A DNA stretch of 64,000 nt from Pseudorasbora parva (lineage: Eukaryota > Chordata > Actinopteri > Cypriniformes > Gobionidae): positions 44,498,188 through 44,562,187 of the forward strand of contig NC_090174.1 of assembly GCF_024679245.1 (NCBI RefSeq), written 5' to 3'. The notes beneath the pieces were generated by a model. The model was given only the letters and a program-made list of their open reading frames with translations, did not search any database and had not been told where the DNA came from. Of the stretch, positions 36,223 through 51,070 are shown piece after piece. Position numbers and translations under genes: made by a program. Position 1 is the first letter of the stretch, and each line of letters starts with the position of its first letter.

Positions 36223-37191
36223 TTGGGTAAGACCGCCGACCTGACTGCTGTCCAGAAGGCCACCATTGACACCCTCAAGCGAGAGGGTAAGACACAGAAA
36301 GAAATTTCTGAACGAATAGGCTGTTCCCAGAGTGCTGTATCAAGGCAGCTCAGTGGGAAGTCTGTGGGAAGGAAAAAGTGTGGCAAAAAACGCTGCACAA
36401 CGAGAAGAGGTGACCGGACCCTGAGGAAGATTGTGGAGATGGACCGATTCCAGACCTTGGGGGACCTGTGGAAGCAGTGGACTGAGTCTGGAGTAGAAAC
36501 ATCCAGAGCCACCATGCACAGGCGTGTGCAGGAAATGGGCTACAGGTGCCGCATTCCCCAGGTCAAGCCACTTTTGGGCAACAGAGAAGCAGCACTGGAC
36601 TGTTGCTCAGTGGTCCAAAGTACTTTTTTCGGTTGAAAGCAAATTTTGCATGTCATTCGGAAATCAAGGTGCCAGAGTCTGGAGGAAGACTGCGGAGAAG
36701 GAAATGCCAAAATGCCTGAAGTCCAGTGTCAAGTACCCACAGTCAGTGATGGTCTGGGGTGCCATGTCAGCTGCTGGTGTTGGTCCACTGTGTTTTATCA
36801 AGGGCAGGGTCAATGCAGCTAGCTATCAGGAGATTTTGGAGCACTTCATGCTTCCATCTGCTGAAAAGCTTTGACTGAAGATTTCGTTTTTCAGCACGAC
36901 CTGGCACCTGCTCACAGTGCCAAAACCACTGGTAAATGGTTTACTGACCATGGTATTACTGTGCTCAATTGGCCTGCCAACTCTCCTGACCTGAATCCCA
37001 TAGAGAATCTGTGGGATATTGTGAAGAGAAAGTTGAGAGACGCAAGACCCAACACTCTGGATGAGCTTAAGGCCGCTATCGAAGCATCCTGGGCCTCCAT
37101 AACACCTCAGCAGGGCCACAGGCTGATCGCCTCCATGCCACGCCGCATTGAAGCAGTCATTTCTGCAAAAGGATTCCCGACCAAGTATTGA
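36223..37191 (+). pseudogene. Tc1-like transposase, broken in two places
   Basis: Reads as an almost full Tc1 transposase in three pieces: 36223-36636 (paired HTH domains, KTQKEISERIGCSQSAVSRQ), 36570-36874 (HWTVAQWSKVLFSVESKF ... VMVWGAMSAAGVGPLCFIKG) and 36871-37191 (FVFQHDLAPAHSAKT ... DLNPIENLWDIVKRK, ending FPTKY). There is a frameshift near 36580 and a small deletion plus stop at 36872. The first catalytic Asp (usually FSDESKF) is Val here; the second Asp (QHD) and the final Glu (NPIENLW) remain. Not functional. Confidence 0.88.
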
Positions 37192-37453
37192 GTGCATAAC
37201 TGAACATGATTATTTGAAGGTTGACTTTTTTTGTATTAAAAACACTTTTCTTTTATTGGTCGGATGAAATATGCCAATTTTTTGATAGGAATTTTGGGTT
37301 TTCATGAGCTGAATGCAAAAATCATCAGTATTAAAACAATAAAATACCTGAAATATTTCAGTTGGTGTGCAATGAATCTAAAATATATGAAAGTTTAATT
37401 TAAAAGTTAAATTAACTTTTATCACATATGCAATTTTTTTTAGAAGGACCTGT

Positions 37454-39090
37454 AGATTACAACATTGTAATGCCTATAACGTCGCTTGCAAAATGATAAG
37501 TGTTAGCTTTTAGAGTTTTCTTTTTTACTTGATTTAGACATAAGCGTATAAATCATTAATATCAGCCATAAAGATCTGTTCACTGCAAGCACGGTGATAG
37601 CTGTGTCCCAATTCAGAAGCTGCATCCTTCGAAGGCCGATTGTCACAGCGGCACGGCGAAGGCTGTCCCAATTCGAAGGCTCCTTTAAACGGGGCCTCCA
37701 AGTGCGTCCTTTGTTTCCCTGTCAATGAAGGATACAACAGATGGATCCTTCACGGCCTAGCCAACAGAATTCATTGTCGCTGATGACGACAGGATTTGTT
37801 TTTTGTTGTTGTTGTTTTTTTTTCTTTTGGGGGGGGGGGGGATTCTCCAAAGTTATTTAGTCTTAAATAAATAACTCACCGAACATTCCAAAACAATTCT
37901 ATGTGTTAAATGTGCCTCTTGTATGTGCGTAGCCTGCAAATGATGTTTTTTTGACCAGATGAGAACTTTTAAAGAGCTTATAAAATGTGTAAAGGAGTCT
38001 AAAATAAAGATCTGCTGCGATGAAACTCAGTTGTGAAGCCTGAACCAAACTGTGATGGCAATATCATGACAATGACTAGAAAAAAGAGGTAGACTTGAAC
38101 ATTGTCCTGTCTCATCTTATTTTTGAGATGACTGATGACCAGAGTTCATTTGGAACTCATCTTTTCAGGGGTCTCTGTATTCTTATTTGGTTGATACCAG
38201 GGTTCGGATGGCAGTGTTATAGCAATCGCGGCATGGGTTCGTTTTAATTGGCCCAAACATGCCAAGTGTGAACAAACCTGATTGAACTTTCAAAAAAGTC
38301 CAGGACAAACATTACAGCCATTTGTTATAGATGTCACAGTGGCTAAGCAATAAAAACAATACTCTATAGGCTATGATAACGGCACAGAGAAAAAAAGAAA
38401 AAGTATATATATATATATCACTTCCAAAATTACTTTTTACCACATGATGAACAATAAAGACATTGACAGCCAATCAGAATCCATCAGAGCTTGAGCATTT
38501 AAATTGGCAGATTACATAATTAAAAATTATAAAATTATTTCACTGTAAAAAAACAAACTAAAAAAACAAAGAAGAAATATAAAATACTCTGAAGGGTCAT
38601 ACTGGCAGGTGTTTCAGTTTGCTTGAGAGAGTTGAATAAAGCCACATTTATAGAACATATTTAGAACTAAAGCTGCTTGATAAACTGCATTTCAGTTCTA
38701 TTACCACATGTGAAAAGTGAAAACACATTCCTATCACTAATTTTATGTGAATCCAACCAGACGGAAAAAAATTCAAGAACCGTTGTAGGTATGATGGGTG
38801 ACAGGTGATCTTTCCACACCTCTTTCTTTATCTTGTGCTCTCTCACACACATTTTGTTTGAGCATATAAGCAATACGTCATTTCATTTTTTATTTTTTTT
38901 TTCAGCCAGAGTACTATTTTTGGTAGGCGCATTATTTGCCAACATCTTTGTCAGTTCACAGGAGAAACTGAGGAAAAGTAGTGTTTTGACATGCTGCACT
39001 GAACTGCAAAGGGATTACAACACTCAGATTGAAGTATTGATCCACTGCAGCTGCTCTTGCATGGAGGATGAAGAGAGACAGAGAGGAAGA
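37454..39090. other. Intergenic, no gene seen
   Basis: AT-rich, with short repeats such as AATTCGAAGGCTCCTTTAAA near 37672 and a run of about 12 G at 37829-37840. No coding signal recognised. Confidence 0.6.
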
Positions 39091-39097
39091 CAAAGAG

Positions 39098-39143
39098 AGA
39101 GAAAGATAGACACAAAGCTTGCAGTCTGATTTCTGAAAGAGTG
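39098..39143. repeat. 46-bp segment duplicated at 39715
   Basis: An exact 46-bp match to 39715-39760, starting AGAGAAAGATAGACACAAAG and ending TTCTGAAAGAGTG. See the paired entry. Confidence 0.95.
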
Positions 39144-39714
39144 TTTTTCCACTTCACTCAAAATAACTGCATCAACTTTGAGCACTTTTGGCCATGTGGA
39201 CCAAGAATGTAAACTTTGCAACACCTTTTACACTCTCAGTATTTCATTATAATAGTCTACTAACAATGTCCATCAGTGCATATACATACATCACAGGGGA
39301 ATTTTCTCTGAAAGTCGTAAACATTTAAACCAAAGCCTTATCTGACATTTAATTGCGGAAATTGATAAAAAAGTTAATCAATTGTTTTAAATGAATTGTT
39401 GGATTAAAATGGCTGACTCCTTTATTTAGCTACGCCTAACTTCATAGCTAGCATTTTATGCAGTATGCACATCCAAATACATTATTTTTTTATTTTCACA
39501 CATTAAAAAGAAAAGTCAAAATTACACTTAATAATCTGCACATCACGTCTCTTTTGCAATTATTTCCTCTGATACCTTTGTCTTCTTTGGTAAACATGTA
39601 TCATAACTTTTAAAGAAACATTATTGTTGAAAATTTGTTGGTCATCATGGAAATCTGACACCACATCTCGAGAGACATAATTGGTGTAAAATAAATAAAT
39701 AAATGTGTATATAT

Positions 39715-39757
39715 AGAGAAAGATAGACACAAAGCTTGCAGTCTGATTTCTGAAAGA

Positions 39758-39760
<3 letters not shown>
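39715..39760. repeat. 46-bp exact copy of 39098-39143
   Basis: Direct repeat of the upstream segment, 617 bp apart, placed exactly at the edge of a (TA)n run. Looks like templated filler from a repair event. Confidence 0.95.

Positions 39761-39762
<2 letters not shown>

Positions 39763-39853
<91 letters not shown>
39763..39853. repeat. (TA)n microsatellite
   Basis: About 45 TA units between the 46-bp duplicate and a Tc1 element. Confidence 0.95.
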
Positions 39854-39855
<2 letters not shown>

Positions 39856-41086
39856 GTTTACTGTAATATAAGTTCATTTTTTTCTACTTATTTTACACAC
39901 AGCACTCCATATTGACAGAAAAACAGATTTGTTGACAATTTTGAAGATTTATCTAAAAAATAAAACCTTAAATATCACATGGTCCTAAGTATACAGACCC
40001 TTTTGTATTTAGTAGAAGCACTCTTTTGAACTAATTCAGCCATGAATATTTTTGGGAAAGATGCAACAAGTTGTTCACACCTGGATTTGGGGATCCTCTG
40101 CCATTCTTCCTTGCAGATCCTCTCCAGTTCTGTCAGGCTGGATGGTAAACGTTGGTGGACAGCTATTTTCAGGTCTCTCCAGAGATGCTCAATTGGCTTT
40201 AAGTCAGGGCTCTGGCTTGGCCATTCAAGAACAGTCACAGAGTTGTTGTGAAACCACTCCTTCATTATTTTAGCTGTGCTTAGGGTCACTGTCTTGTTGG
40301 AAGGTGAACCTTCGGCCCAGTCTGAGGTCTTGAGCAGTCTTGAGAAGGTTTTCATCCAAGATATCCCTGAACTTGGCAGAATTCATCTTTCCCTTGATTG
40401 CAACCAGTCATCCTATCCCTGCAGCTGAAAAACACCCCCACAGCATGATGCTGCCACCACCATGCTTCACTGTTGGGACTGTATTGGACAGGTGATATAT
40501 TTCTCCACACATACCCTCTCTAACCAAGGCTCTTCTCCCCTGATAGTTCAGTTTGGCCGAATGGCCAGCTCTAGGAAAGGTTCTGGTTGTCCCAAACGTC
40601 TTCCATTTAAGGATTAAATGTGGCCACTGTGCTCTTAGGAACCTTAAGTGCAGCAGAATGTTTTTGTAACCGTGGCCAGATCTGTGCCTTGCCACAATTA
40701 TGTCTCTGAGCTCTTCAGGCAGTTTCTTTGACCTCATGATTCTCATTTGCTCTGACATGCACTGTGAGCTTTAATGTCTTATATTGACAGGTGTGTGGCT
40801 TTCCTAATCAAGTCCAAACAGTATAATCAAACACAGCTGGACTCAAATGAAGGTTCAGAACCATCGCAAGGATGATCAGAAAAAATTGACAGCACCTGAG
40901 TTATATATATGAGGGTCACAGCAAAGGTTCTGAATACTTAAGACCATGTGATCTTTCAATTTTTAAAAATATCACAAAAAGTCTGCAAAAATGTCACCAA
41001 TTCTGTGGGTTTCTGTTAATATGGGGTGTTGTGTGTACATTAATGAGTAAAAAGAGTAACTTAAATGATTTTAGCAAATGGCTGCA
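39854..41086 (-). mobile_element. Tc1-like transposon, deleted and frameshifted
   Basis: The two ends are inverted repeats (left ACACACAGCACTCCATATTG, right CAATATGGGGTGTTGTGTGT-like; also CACATGGTCCTAAGTAT and ATACTTAAGACCATGTG). The minus strand carries transposase fragments: 40758-40408 (MRSKKLPEELRDIIVARHRS ... HGGGSIMLWGCFSAAGIG) and 40355-39975 (KEWFHNNSVTVLEWPSQSPD ... PIEHLWRDLK, ending STKY). Part of the middle is lost, so it is inactive. Distinct from the Tc1 family at 34864. Confidence 0.85.
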
Positions 41087-41966
41087 ATCAGCAGCGGCAC
41101 GCCGATAGAGGGCGCTGTGGCACTGACCTGCCGTCGACTTGTCTGCCTGTTTTTATTTGTATTATTTATGTTTTAATAATCTCTCATTTTTAAACATAAC
41201 GGGTGTAATTATATGCCAATAATAGGTTAGCTTTAGAATGTGTTTAGAACTAACTGATATTTGCATTCAGGTTATGTTGGTTAAGTAGCAATAGGCCGTC
41301 TTCCCGGGGCTCCAGTTCGCTCAGCCCTACAGTACTGTAATTTAAGCCAATGGTTCCCTGGTTTCTACACAAAAAAAGTTTATATTTCACCAATCATCGT
41401 TATGGAATTTTATGGTTTGGGTGCGCTGAAAATATTGCCTGTAGTTCTAAGATTAGAGCAGTGCACCTGCTGGACCACGGGACATTCAGCCTGGCAGGCG
41501 ACGCGGGCGAAGTTGAGTTGCACTAATGTAGTCGTGGGAGTTGAACTAGCCCCCAAATTTTAATTAAATTGCTACAAAAGAAGAACATTAGCAAAAAAAC
41601 TCCTTGTAAAAGAATTCAGACCAGACAAGCCAGAAGAGAATAGGCGCGAGAAAAGGAGAAAACCTACGAAAGAAGCTTTTCCCGAGGTTGGTTCGATCGA
41701 AAGGCCTGGCTACTAGCTGTGGTTACGCTAAGGCAATCTTTTGCTTACAGTTTAAAACAAGTGCTTGTGACAGCTCATGGACACACCAGAAACATATATC
41801 TAATATTATATTTATATATATACTAATTTATTGTTATGCATTTGCACTTTTCTATCTGGACATGGAGCATAATAAACATGCAACTTTTTCATTATCATTA
41901 GCTGTGAAACTGTTGATTTCTAAACTTTAAAATGTTAAAATTTTTAACATGAAAAAAAAAATTGTA

Positions 41967-42040
41967 TAGGTGGGGCTATTTTGGGGGGGGGGGGGGGGAA
42001 GATGGGGGGGATAAAATAGAAAATAAAATAGCCCCACCTA
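41967..42040. repeat. 16-bp inverted repeat with 16-G loop
   Basis: TAGGTGGGGCTATTTT (41967-41982) and AAAATAGCCCCACCTA (42025-42040) are perfect mirrors. The loop has sixteen consecutive G (41983-41998) and a further seven-G run. Confidence 0.9.
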
Positions 42041-42082
42041 ATATTTTTCACCAGCCACCAAAATCTGAATACTTTCCATTCC

Positions 42083-42195
<113 letters not shown>

Positions 42196-42199
42196 TTAA

Positions 42200-43060
42200 A
42201 TCAACCCTGGTATATAAAAGCACCAACAACTTTTGAAACACCCCCATATATATGAGGTTTACGTCATCTGCACTCGTTCACAATTTTTAATCGTTCGTGT
42301 TTGTCCAAATTTCAGAACACCGTGAATTACTATCTACAGTCGGATCTGTATCATCAGCCATCAGTCACTCAAGTGCGGCCCACACAGATAGAAATACTCA
42401 CCAAACACCCAGTGCACATTCTTAAGATATATGGAAGAATTGCATCAATGGGCTACTTATCAGACACAACCAAACAACACACATCAAAGTGATCCGATAA
42501 TGCAGACACAATCACAAACTCTAAAACTCATGTAAAAACACATGTAACCCTGTAAGTATGAAATACATAGGTTAATCACTTTGTTTTTAACATAACTCTT
42601 TTAAGTCCTCACACACGATTCTTTCAGACCCTCATGGGCAGGGCAAACAAACACACGCATGGTGTGGCGTTTCCACACACACACACACAGATTAGATCAT
42701 TATGATGGTAGATTGAGGTCTGTCAGACAGGTAGATAAGGAGCGAACCACACGCATGCACAGACGCTTTAGAACTCGTGTTTCAGCGAGTTTTCATTGCT
42801 CCGGAAACGCACACAGCCCCGCAGAGAAGACCTCCCACAAAGCAGACAGAGCCAAGACTACACAACCAGACCCAACAAACAAACCACACCACAGCGTCAA
42901 CACAGCGCCTAAGCAACACCGGGGACATGCTGTCCTGTCATTTCAATGCGTTTAAACTACTTGTTGACTTCACTACTAATCCCCAAGATACTTTCATCCA
43001 AAATAAGTAAAAAAAACTGATTATGTAAAAGGAAACATCTTTAGAGGTGCTTAAACAATA
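42200..43060. other. Intergenic, no gene seen
   Basis: Contains a short (CA)n at about 42675 and long open frames at 42659-43010 that are rich in Thr, His, Pro and Gln and resemble no family I know. I treat them as chance. Confidence 0.5.
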
Positions 43061-43072
43061 TTAGAAACATGT

Positions 43073-43078
43073 TTTATT
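43073..43078 (-). terminator. Poly(A) signal of mpdu1
   Basis: AATAAA on the minus strand (TTTATT on plus), about 915 bases after the mpdu1 stop; the 3' UTR would be about 43990-43055. Confidence 0.5.
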
Positions 43079-43990
43079 ACAGAAAATGTTTTCTAAAAAT
43101 GCACAAAAAGTATAGCATAAAACTTACAAATACAAACATTTCATGAGACACTGGATGATTGACAACCTCTTTTTCCAGGAGTGCAAATGCACATTCTGAG
43201 ATGTAACTCCAATTCAGAATATACCTGACCAAGTGACAAAAAAACAGATCTGAAAAAAAATAAAGAACAACATATATTTAAAGTGGTACAGAATGTTTTT
43301 TCGGTCTCTCACTAAACTCAATAATTAAAAGTAAACACTACTCTTCTGCCACCTAGTGGTGCCTTTTTGTAATCTTCACAAGCACACAAGTTCATTACTA
43401 CTGCCACACAGAGGCTGAGTTGAGAAATGAGTATTTACATTAAACAAAGTGCTAAATGCATCCTTTTTGTAACTTAATTTAAAAACTTGCTTTTGTTTGC
43501 TATTGGTTGGTATCATTTTCTTACAGAGATGGATCAGACGACCCAACTAATTGATTTCACTGAACAATCACACCTATTCATGGCACTGCCAATTAACTGA
43601 AGTGCAGTATTTTCCCAGTAGTAAGGTTCACATGTCATCCAAAAATATTTAACTTTTTACTGAATTCACCTACTGATATCCTGATTTGATATCAGTACTA
43701 ATATGAAGCCATTACTAAACACATACAATTCATTTGATAACCAACTGCAGGGGGTTCAAAAGCAAACCTCAGGAGTCGGAAAACCTCTTTCCTTTGCCTG
43801 AGTCAGCCTCACTATGCAATAGCAGGTTTTGACATGCATATTCTATTGCTAAACAATAGAGTATTAATATTGATAGAAATGAGATTTCACAATGATTTTC
43901 AGAGCCATTCAGTGAATTAGTGTGCCAAAAATACTGTACTATGGGGGCACTAGGATACTTTCTGCATACAAACAGTTTCATTTACCTCTT

Positions 43991-46505
<2,515 letters not shown>

Positions 46506-46509
46506 CGTC

Positions 46510-47247
46510 TCTTGGTCAGACGTGTCCATAGTTCATGTATTCCTGTCGGGGGTCGTTTATCGTATCCCGACCTAAACCTTCAGCACGGAGAATAATCAGT
46601 GATTTGGGTAGATTGACAGATTCATTTACAGGGCTAAACTAACTCGAGCAAAATTAAACAAGTTACTTTGTCGTCTTTTTATAGCGTCTAAGCAAAATAT
46701 TTTTTGAACTAATGGCCATTCTTAACAAATGGATTTTGTAAAATCCACCAAAACTGCCACTAGTTTGACGGGAAAGCAAGATCGACTCACCAATGATGTT
46801 TAAGTTTTAAAGGGGGCGTGCGTGTCTCTGGATTTAGAGTGTACCGTGTAGCCTAAACAGTGTTGTCTTTAAAGCTCCCGAACGGACAGACCTTTCATGG
46901 AAGTGTTTTAATGCAGTTAAATGATCTAATAACCAAAGCCAGTTCAGTTCATAAACTAAACGTTTGTGTATTTCCGCAATTCTATGTTTTTTTTCCATCT
47001 AAGTTATGCCGCGCCAGCAACGCTGGAAAATGTATCAGGGGGGCGCTCGCGGCTCACAGACAAATGCTCTTAATATTCCTGCCATAAAAATCGTAAAAAT
47101 ATATAACATAGCCGTATGCTGGTATGCGGTTCCGAGTTCAGCAAAGATAGGCTACTACTTATGTATTTATTATTTGAAATGAAAACAATAATTAAGTCAA
47201 ATGCTCCACTCGGAATTTATCATTATTGCCTATTGTGAAGTCCCATC

Positions 47248-47278
<31 letters not shown>

Positions 47279-48580
47279 TTTTAAGTTTTTCTAGCCAGAT
47301 TTCCCTGACTGTGATTCTATCATTTTCTTCTGTTATCATACTTTCAGTTAGAGAGTAATTGATGAGATGTTATTAAAAATATGAATTAAACATAGTCCAT
47401 GTGGCTACTGATATCAAATGTATTTTATACATTCTATAAAAAAAGAAAAAAAAGAAAAAGGCTATGGTATGGGGCCATTTAGATTATTTTTAATTAGCTA
47501 TTTTACTACTATATTACAAAAGTTTCCATTTATTCCCCAAAAAATAATACACAGAATGAGGCTACATTTCGTATGGACTTTTTAAGATGCTGTAAATACA
47601 AGATTTATTAATACAACATTAATTTATGTTTTGTTTTAAAAACCTCTTTCAATGCTTTGATTATTCTCACAAATGTAAGGTTCAGAGGATGTTTGGTTAG
47701 TGCATATTAAGTGCTGGAGAGCAAACAAAGGAATTGCTTTTATTTTCTGAATTGACAGTATGGAAGAAACTGAGGATGTGGATGAGGATTATCCTGTCAT
47801 GCTAATCGGATTGTGTTTGTGACGCCAGTGGAAGAATTTAATTTTACAATCATGTTAAAAATTAAATCATGAAAGAATACTGAGATAAGATGCCCAGATA
47901 AGAGGGCTTTATAATCCCATTGTTCAATATTCTTATAACAGTGTTATTCTTTGTCTGATCTTAAGTAAACTATTTAAAACACTCCAGAACAAGGGAACTG
48001 GGTATACTACAGGGGTATAAACACGTAACCACTAGCGCTCACTGGATACATTAGAAGTAAAAATTAGATGAAACAATTTTTTTCCCTTTTCTTTCTTTTG
48101 CATTGGAAGATCCGACAATGTTTCCTGAAGTTGGGAGGTTATAGCAACTCCCACTGCTGAACGACCTATTTTGATGATCCACTGATTGCTAATAGTGTAA
48201 AGAATGCTTGTGAAGAAGCCGGAATGCAAAGTCACAATGTTTTTGGCCATGGTTTGCCGAAAAGGGTGTGCAAGTCGGTATGTTTTAGTATGAACGGGTT
48301 AGGGGTTACGCAAACAGGAAAAGCCTTTAAAGGAGAGATGTGTTCTTGTGTTTCCATAAACCATGACTGCACCTCTTCTCAAACATAAACTCTGCCGAAC
48401 ATCAAAAACTAACTCAAACTGTGACAAACAAAATCTGTTTATTATCAGTCATTGCAAATTTGTTCTACTCCTTTAATGGAAATATTAACACAAAATGTTC
48501 AAAAGCCTGGGAACTTTCTTGAGAGAAATAAATCCCTCCATGTTCCCTCCAATTTGTTTTCTCGCTGAGCAAAACTTTTC
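46510..48580. other. mpdu1 upstream and intergenic, no gene seen
   Basis: The mpdu1 promoter must lie just after 46505; no TATA box was found. A (TTTA)n run is at 47247-47282. No other gene recognised. Confidence 0.5.
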
Positions 48581-48586
48581 TCTATT

Positions 48587-48830
48587 CACTCTGAAAAAAA
48601 GGTACAGTGCTGTCACTGGGGCGGTACCCTAAGGTACAAAAGTGAAAAGGCACATATTTGTACCTTACTCACCCCTAAATATTACATATTAATACCTTAC
48701 AAGGTACATATCAGTACTTTAAGAGTGCAAAGGTATATATAGTACTTTAAAGGTACATATTAGTACATTTTCGTTTTTTGTACCTTAGGGTACCGCCCCA
48801 ATGACAGCAATGTACCTTTTTTTCTGAGTG
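48587..48830. mobile_element. MITE with CACTC inverted ends
   Basis: The left arm CACTCTGAAAAAAAGGTACA and its mirror at the right (...TGTACCTTTTTTTCTGAGTG) extend about 50 bp, including GGGGCGGTACCCTAAGGTAC. 244 bp, AT-rich centre with repeated GGTACATAT. No clear target duplication. Confidence 0.85.
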
Positions 48831-49011
48831 TTGGGCGGACATTTTGGTCACCTGAGCAAAAACATTCTTTATACCAGACCTGTACAGCATATGTAAACAC
48901 ATACAAAAAGTGGTTTCATCATGCAATTTTAACTTTTAACTTTAATGTGCCATTTCTGTTTTATTTAACCCTTGATATAACAGAGATATATATATATATA
49001 TTATTTATTTA

Positions 49012-49012
<1 letters not shown>

Positions 49013-49044
<32 letters not shown>
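49013..49044. repeat. (ATT)n microsatellite
   Basis: About ten ATT units. Confidence 0.9.
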
Positions 49045-49045
<1 letters not shown>

Positions 49046-49604
49046 TTAAAGCAGTTCATTCAAAAGTCAAAGTAAGCACATTTTAATTTGACTGAGTTTT
49101 TTTCCAATGCTGTTAACTTTACAAATCTTTAATTCTTTACCAAGAAAACTATTACAAATGTATATTAGGTTTTATTTTTTATTTTTACTTTTTTACAATC
49201 CCCTTATGAGATAAATTCTTTATTAGGCGTACAATATAATATAATTATAACAGCCTATAATATAATATATAAACTAATTGAAGTATTTAAACTGATAAAG
49301 GCTATTATATCAATTGAAATGCTTCAATTTGTAAAAAATAAAACCAAAACAAAGTATTTAACTAGATCTAAAAAGTATGTTTAAGGGAACATGTGAACTC
49401 TTTTATAGTTATCTGAAACCCAAACCACACACACATTTATTTAAACTGACGTGTTGCTGATGAGTTTTATGTTTGCACACTACACTTGTGTTGGGTGTAA
49501 CTGTAAATCTTTCTTTTGTTACTGTGCTGAACAGGGCCTTGCAAAGACATTTTGAGAGTCAGTGGCTTAAACCAAAAAAGGGGGCACTTTTTCATCAAAC
49601 ATTT

Positions 49605-49690
49605 TACAATCATTACATTTACATTTAATCATATAACTGACAGTTGTATCCAAAGCATCTTACAAATGAGGAGGGCTATTAAAGCAACTA
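49605..49690. repeat. SINE-tail-like fragment
   Basis: 'cattacatttacatttaatcatataactgacagttgtatccaaagcatcttacaaatgagg' pattern, the decayed 3' tail of a tRNA-derived fish SINE; no tRNA-like head seen. Confidence 0.5.
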
Positions 49691-50900
49691 AACAAACAAG
49701 GGCAACAGCCTGCAAGTGCTATAACAAGTCTCGGTTAATCAAGCGCAGTACACAGTACGGTACACACACTTTTTTGTCATATTTTATCATACTTTTTATC
49801 ATATTTAAACATATTGTAAATAAGATGGTTTGGCTTTAGTGCTAATTCAATTTATGTTGTCGTAATTATGCTTCCAAAACGTTGATTCTGCGCTAAATTG
49901 ATATCATATTTAATCATGTTTTTTAAAATGTTGTATATGTAGCAAATGAGAATCGCTTGTATATCTACATAACATGTACATCTGCGTTATACAGAGAAAC
50001 TACGCAGCTGAAGCTATAATGCAACTTTTCTTAATCTTTAAGATGGACTGTATTTAAGATGAAATTAAATTGTATTTAATGATTTTATTGTAAAATTTTA
50101 TATGGATTATATAATAAAATTAAAGCAACACACTTCAGTATAATTTTATTCATGTTAGAATGAAATATAACTTCTTAAAACAATTATAATACAGAGTAAG
50201 TGCTTTTTGCATAGCCGCATCAACAGCAGAATCTGTATATGTTTAAAAAGAATTAAAAAAAAAATAGGATGGGCAGCAACTGCCGAAGAGCCGATTAATA
50301 ATACTTCTCTTGTACTGGCAAAGAAAATGACACAGATATTCCTTTAGATAACACTATTTGCTTTACAGTGCCACTGCCATTGAGTTTTTCCCTCACTACG
50401 GAGACAGTCCAAAGTCCCATGATGCATTTGGTTTATAGCACCTAGTTCAAACTCACACACATTTCCCCACAGTTCATTGTTTCATGTCAGATCTCAGGCT
50501 GCAACTAAATGATTATGTACTGTTTATAAGTGTTATGACAACCAGTGACATTTATGAATCTCCACAAACATTTTATCAAACGCATATAAACAGAAATGTG
50601 TAAATGGATTATAGACTGTATTTTTTGATGTTTGACGATGGCTGTTTTAAAAGCTATAAATTCATGTCTTGTTTGGTAAAAAAAAAAAAAAAGTCTGTTT
50701 CCAGAGATTACTGGGTTATAGGATTTGCTTGCAATGTAAAAACATGTTCACAATCTCAAGTCTCTCAAAAAGAAGAGAACATCAAACATTATATTTTTAT
50801 ATCATTATAGTTCATTTAATCATCGATTCTCCAGAAAGGGTGCGGTTAGAGGAATTGGATTCGGTGGGCTGGTCTTATCTTAACTCAATAATAAATGGCC
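49690..50900. other. Intergenic before tm4sf5, no gene seen
   Basis: AT-rich sequence without recognisable coding or repeat structure. Confidence 0.5.
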
Positions 50901-50904
50901 AGTT

Positions 50905-51070
50905 TATAAAAACACTGCACTCTGGCAGACAGACAACTTCAGGGTGTGTACGAGACTAAGAGACATCGACCAAACTTTTTGTCAAGGTCTTTTAGGAGCT
51001 CTTTATATCAAATTCTGTACATATTACAGCCGTTATTCTCTGACTTCAGGATTAACACCCATCGAGCAGC
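50905..51070 (+). promoter_or_regulatory. tm4sf5 TATA box and 5' leader
   Basis: TATAAA at 50905-50910 would place the start near 50935, giving a leader of about 135 bases to the ATG at 51071. Inference from spacing. Confidence 0.45.

Larger units (their letters stand above)
34864..37452 (+). mobile_element. Tc1-like transposon, interrupted by another element
   Basis: The outer ends are inverted: CAGGTCCTTCTAAAAAAAAT at 34864 and its mirror ending at 37452, each extending roughly 180-200 bp, flanked by TA. Removing the inserted element at 35118-36182 and one 3-bp duplication leaves about 1.52 kb, a normal Tc1 size. The long arms share TTAAACTTTCATATATTTTA and CTCATGAAAACCCAAAATTC. The transposase reading frame is described separately. 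Confidence 0.92.

Noticed and set aside
42659..43010. Overlapping open frames rich in Thr, His and Gln
   Set aside because: Compositional; no splice sites, start context or family resemblance.
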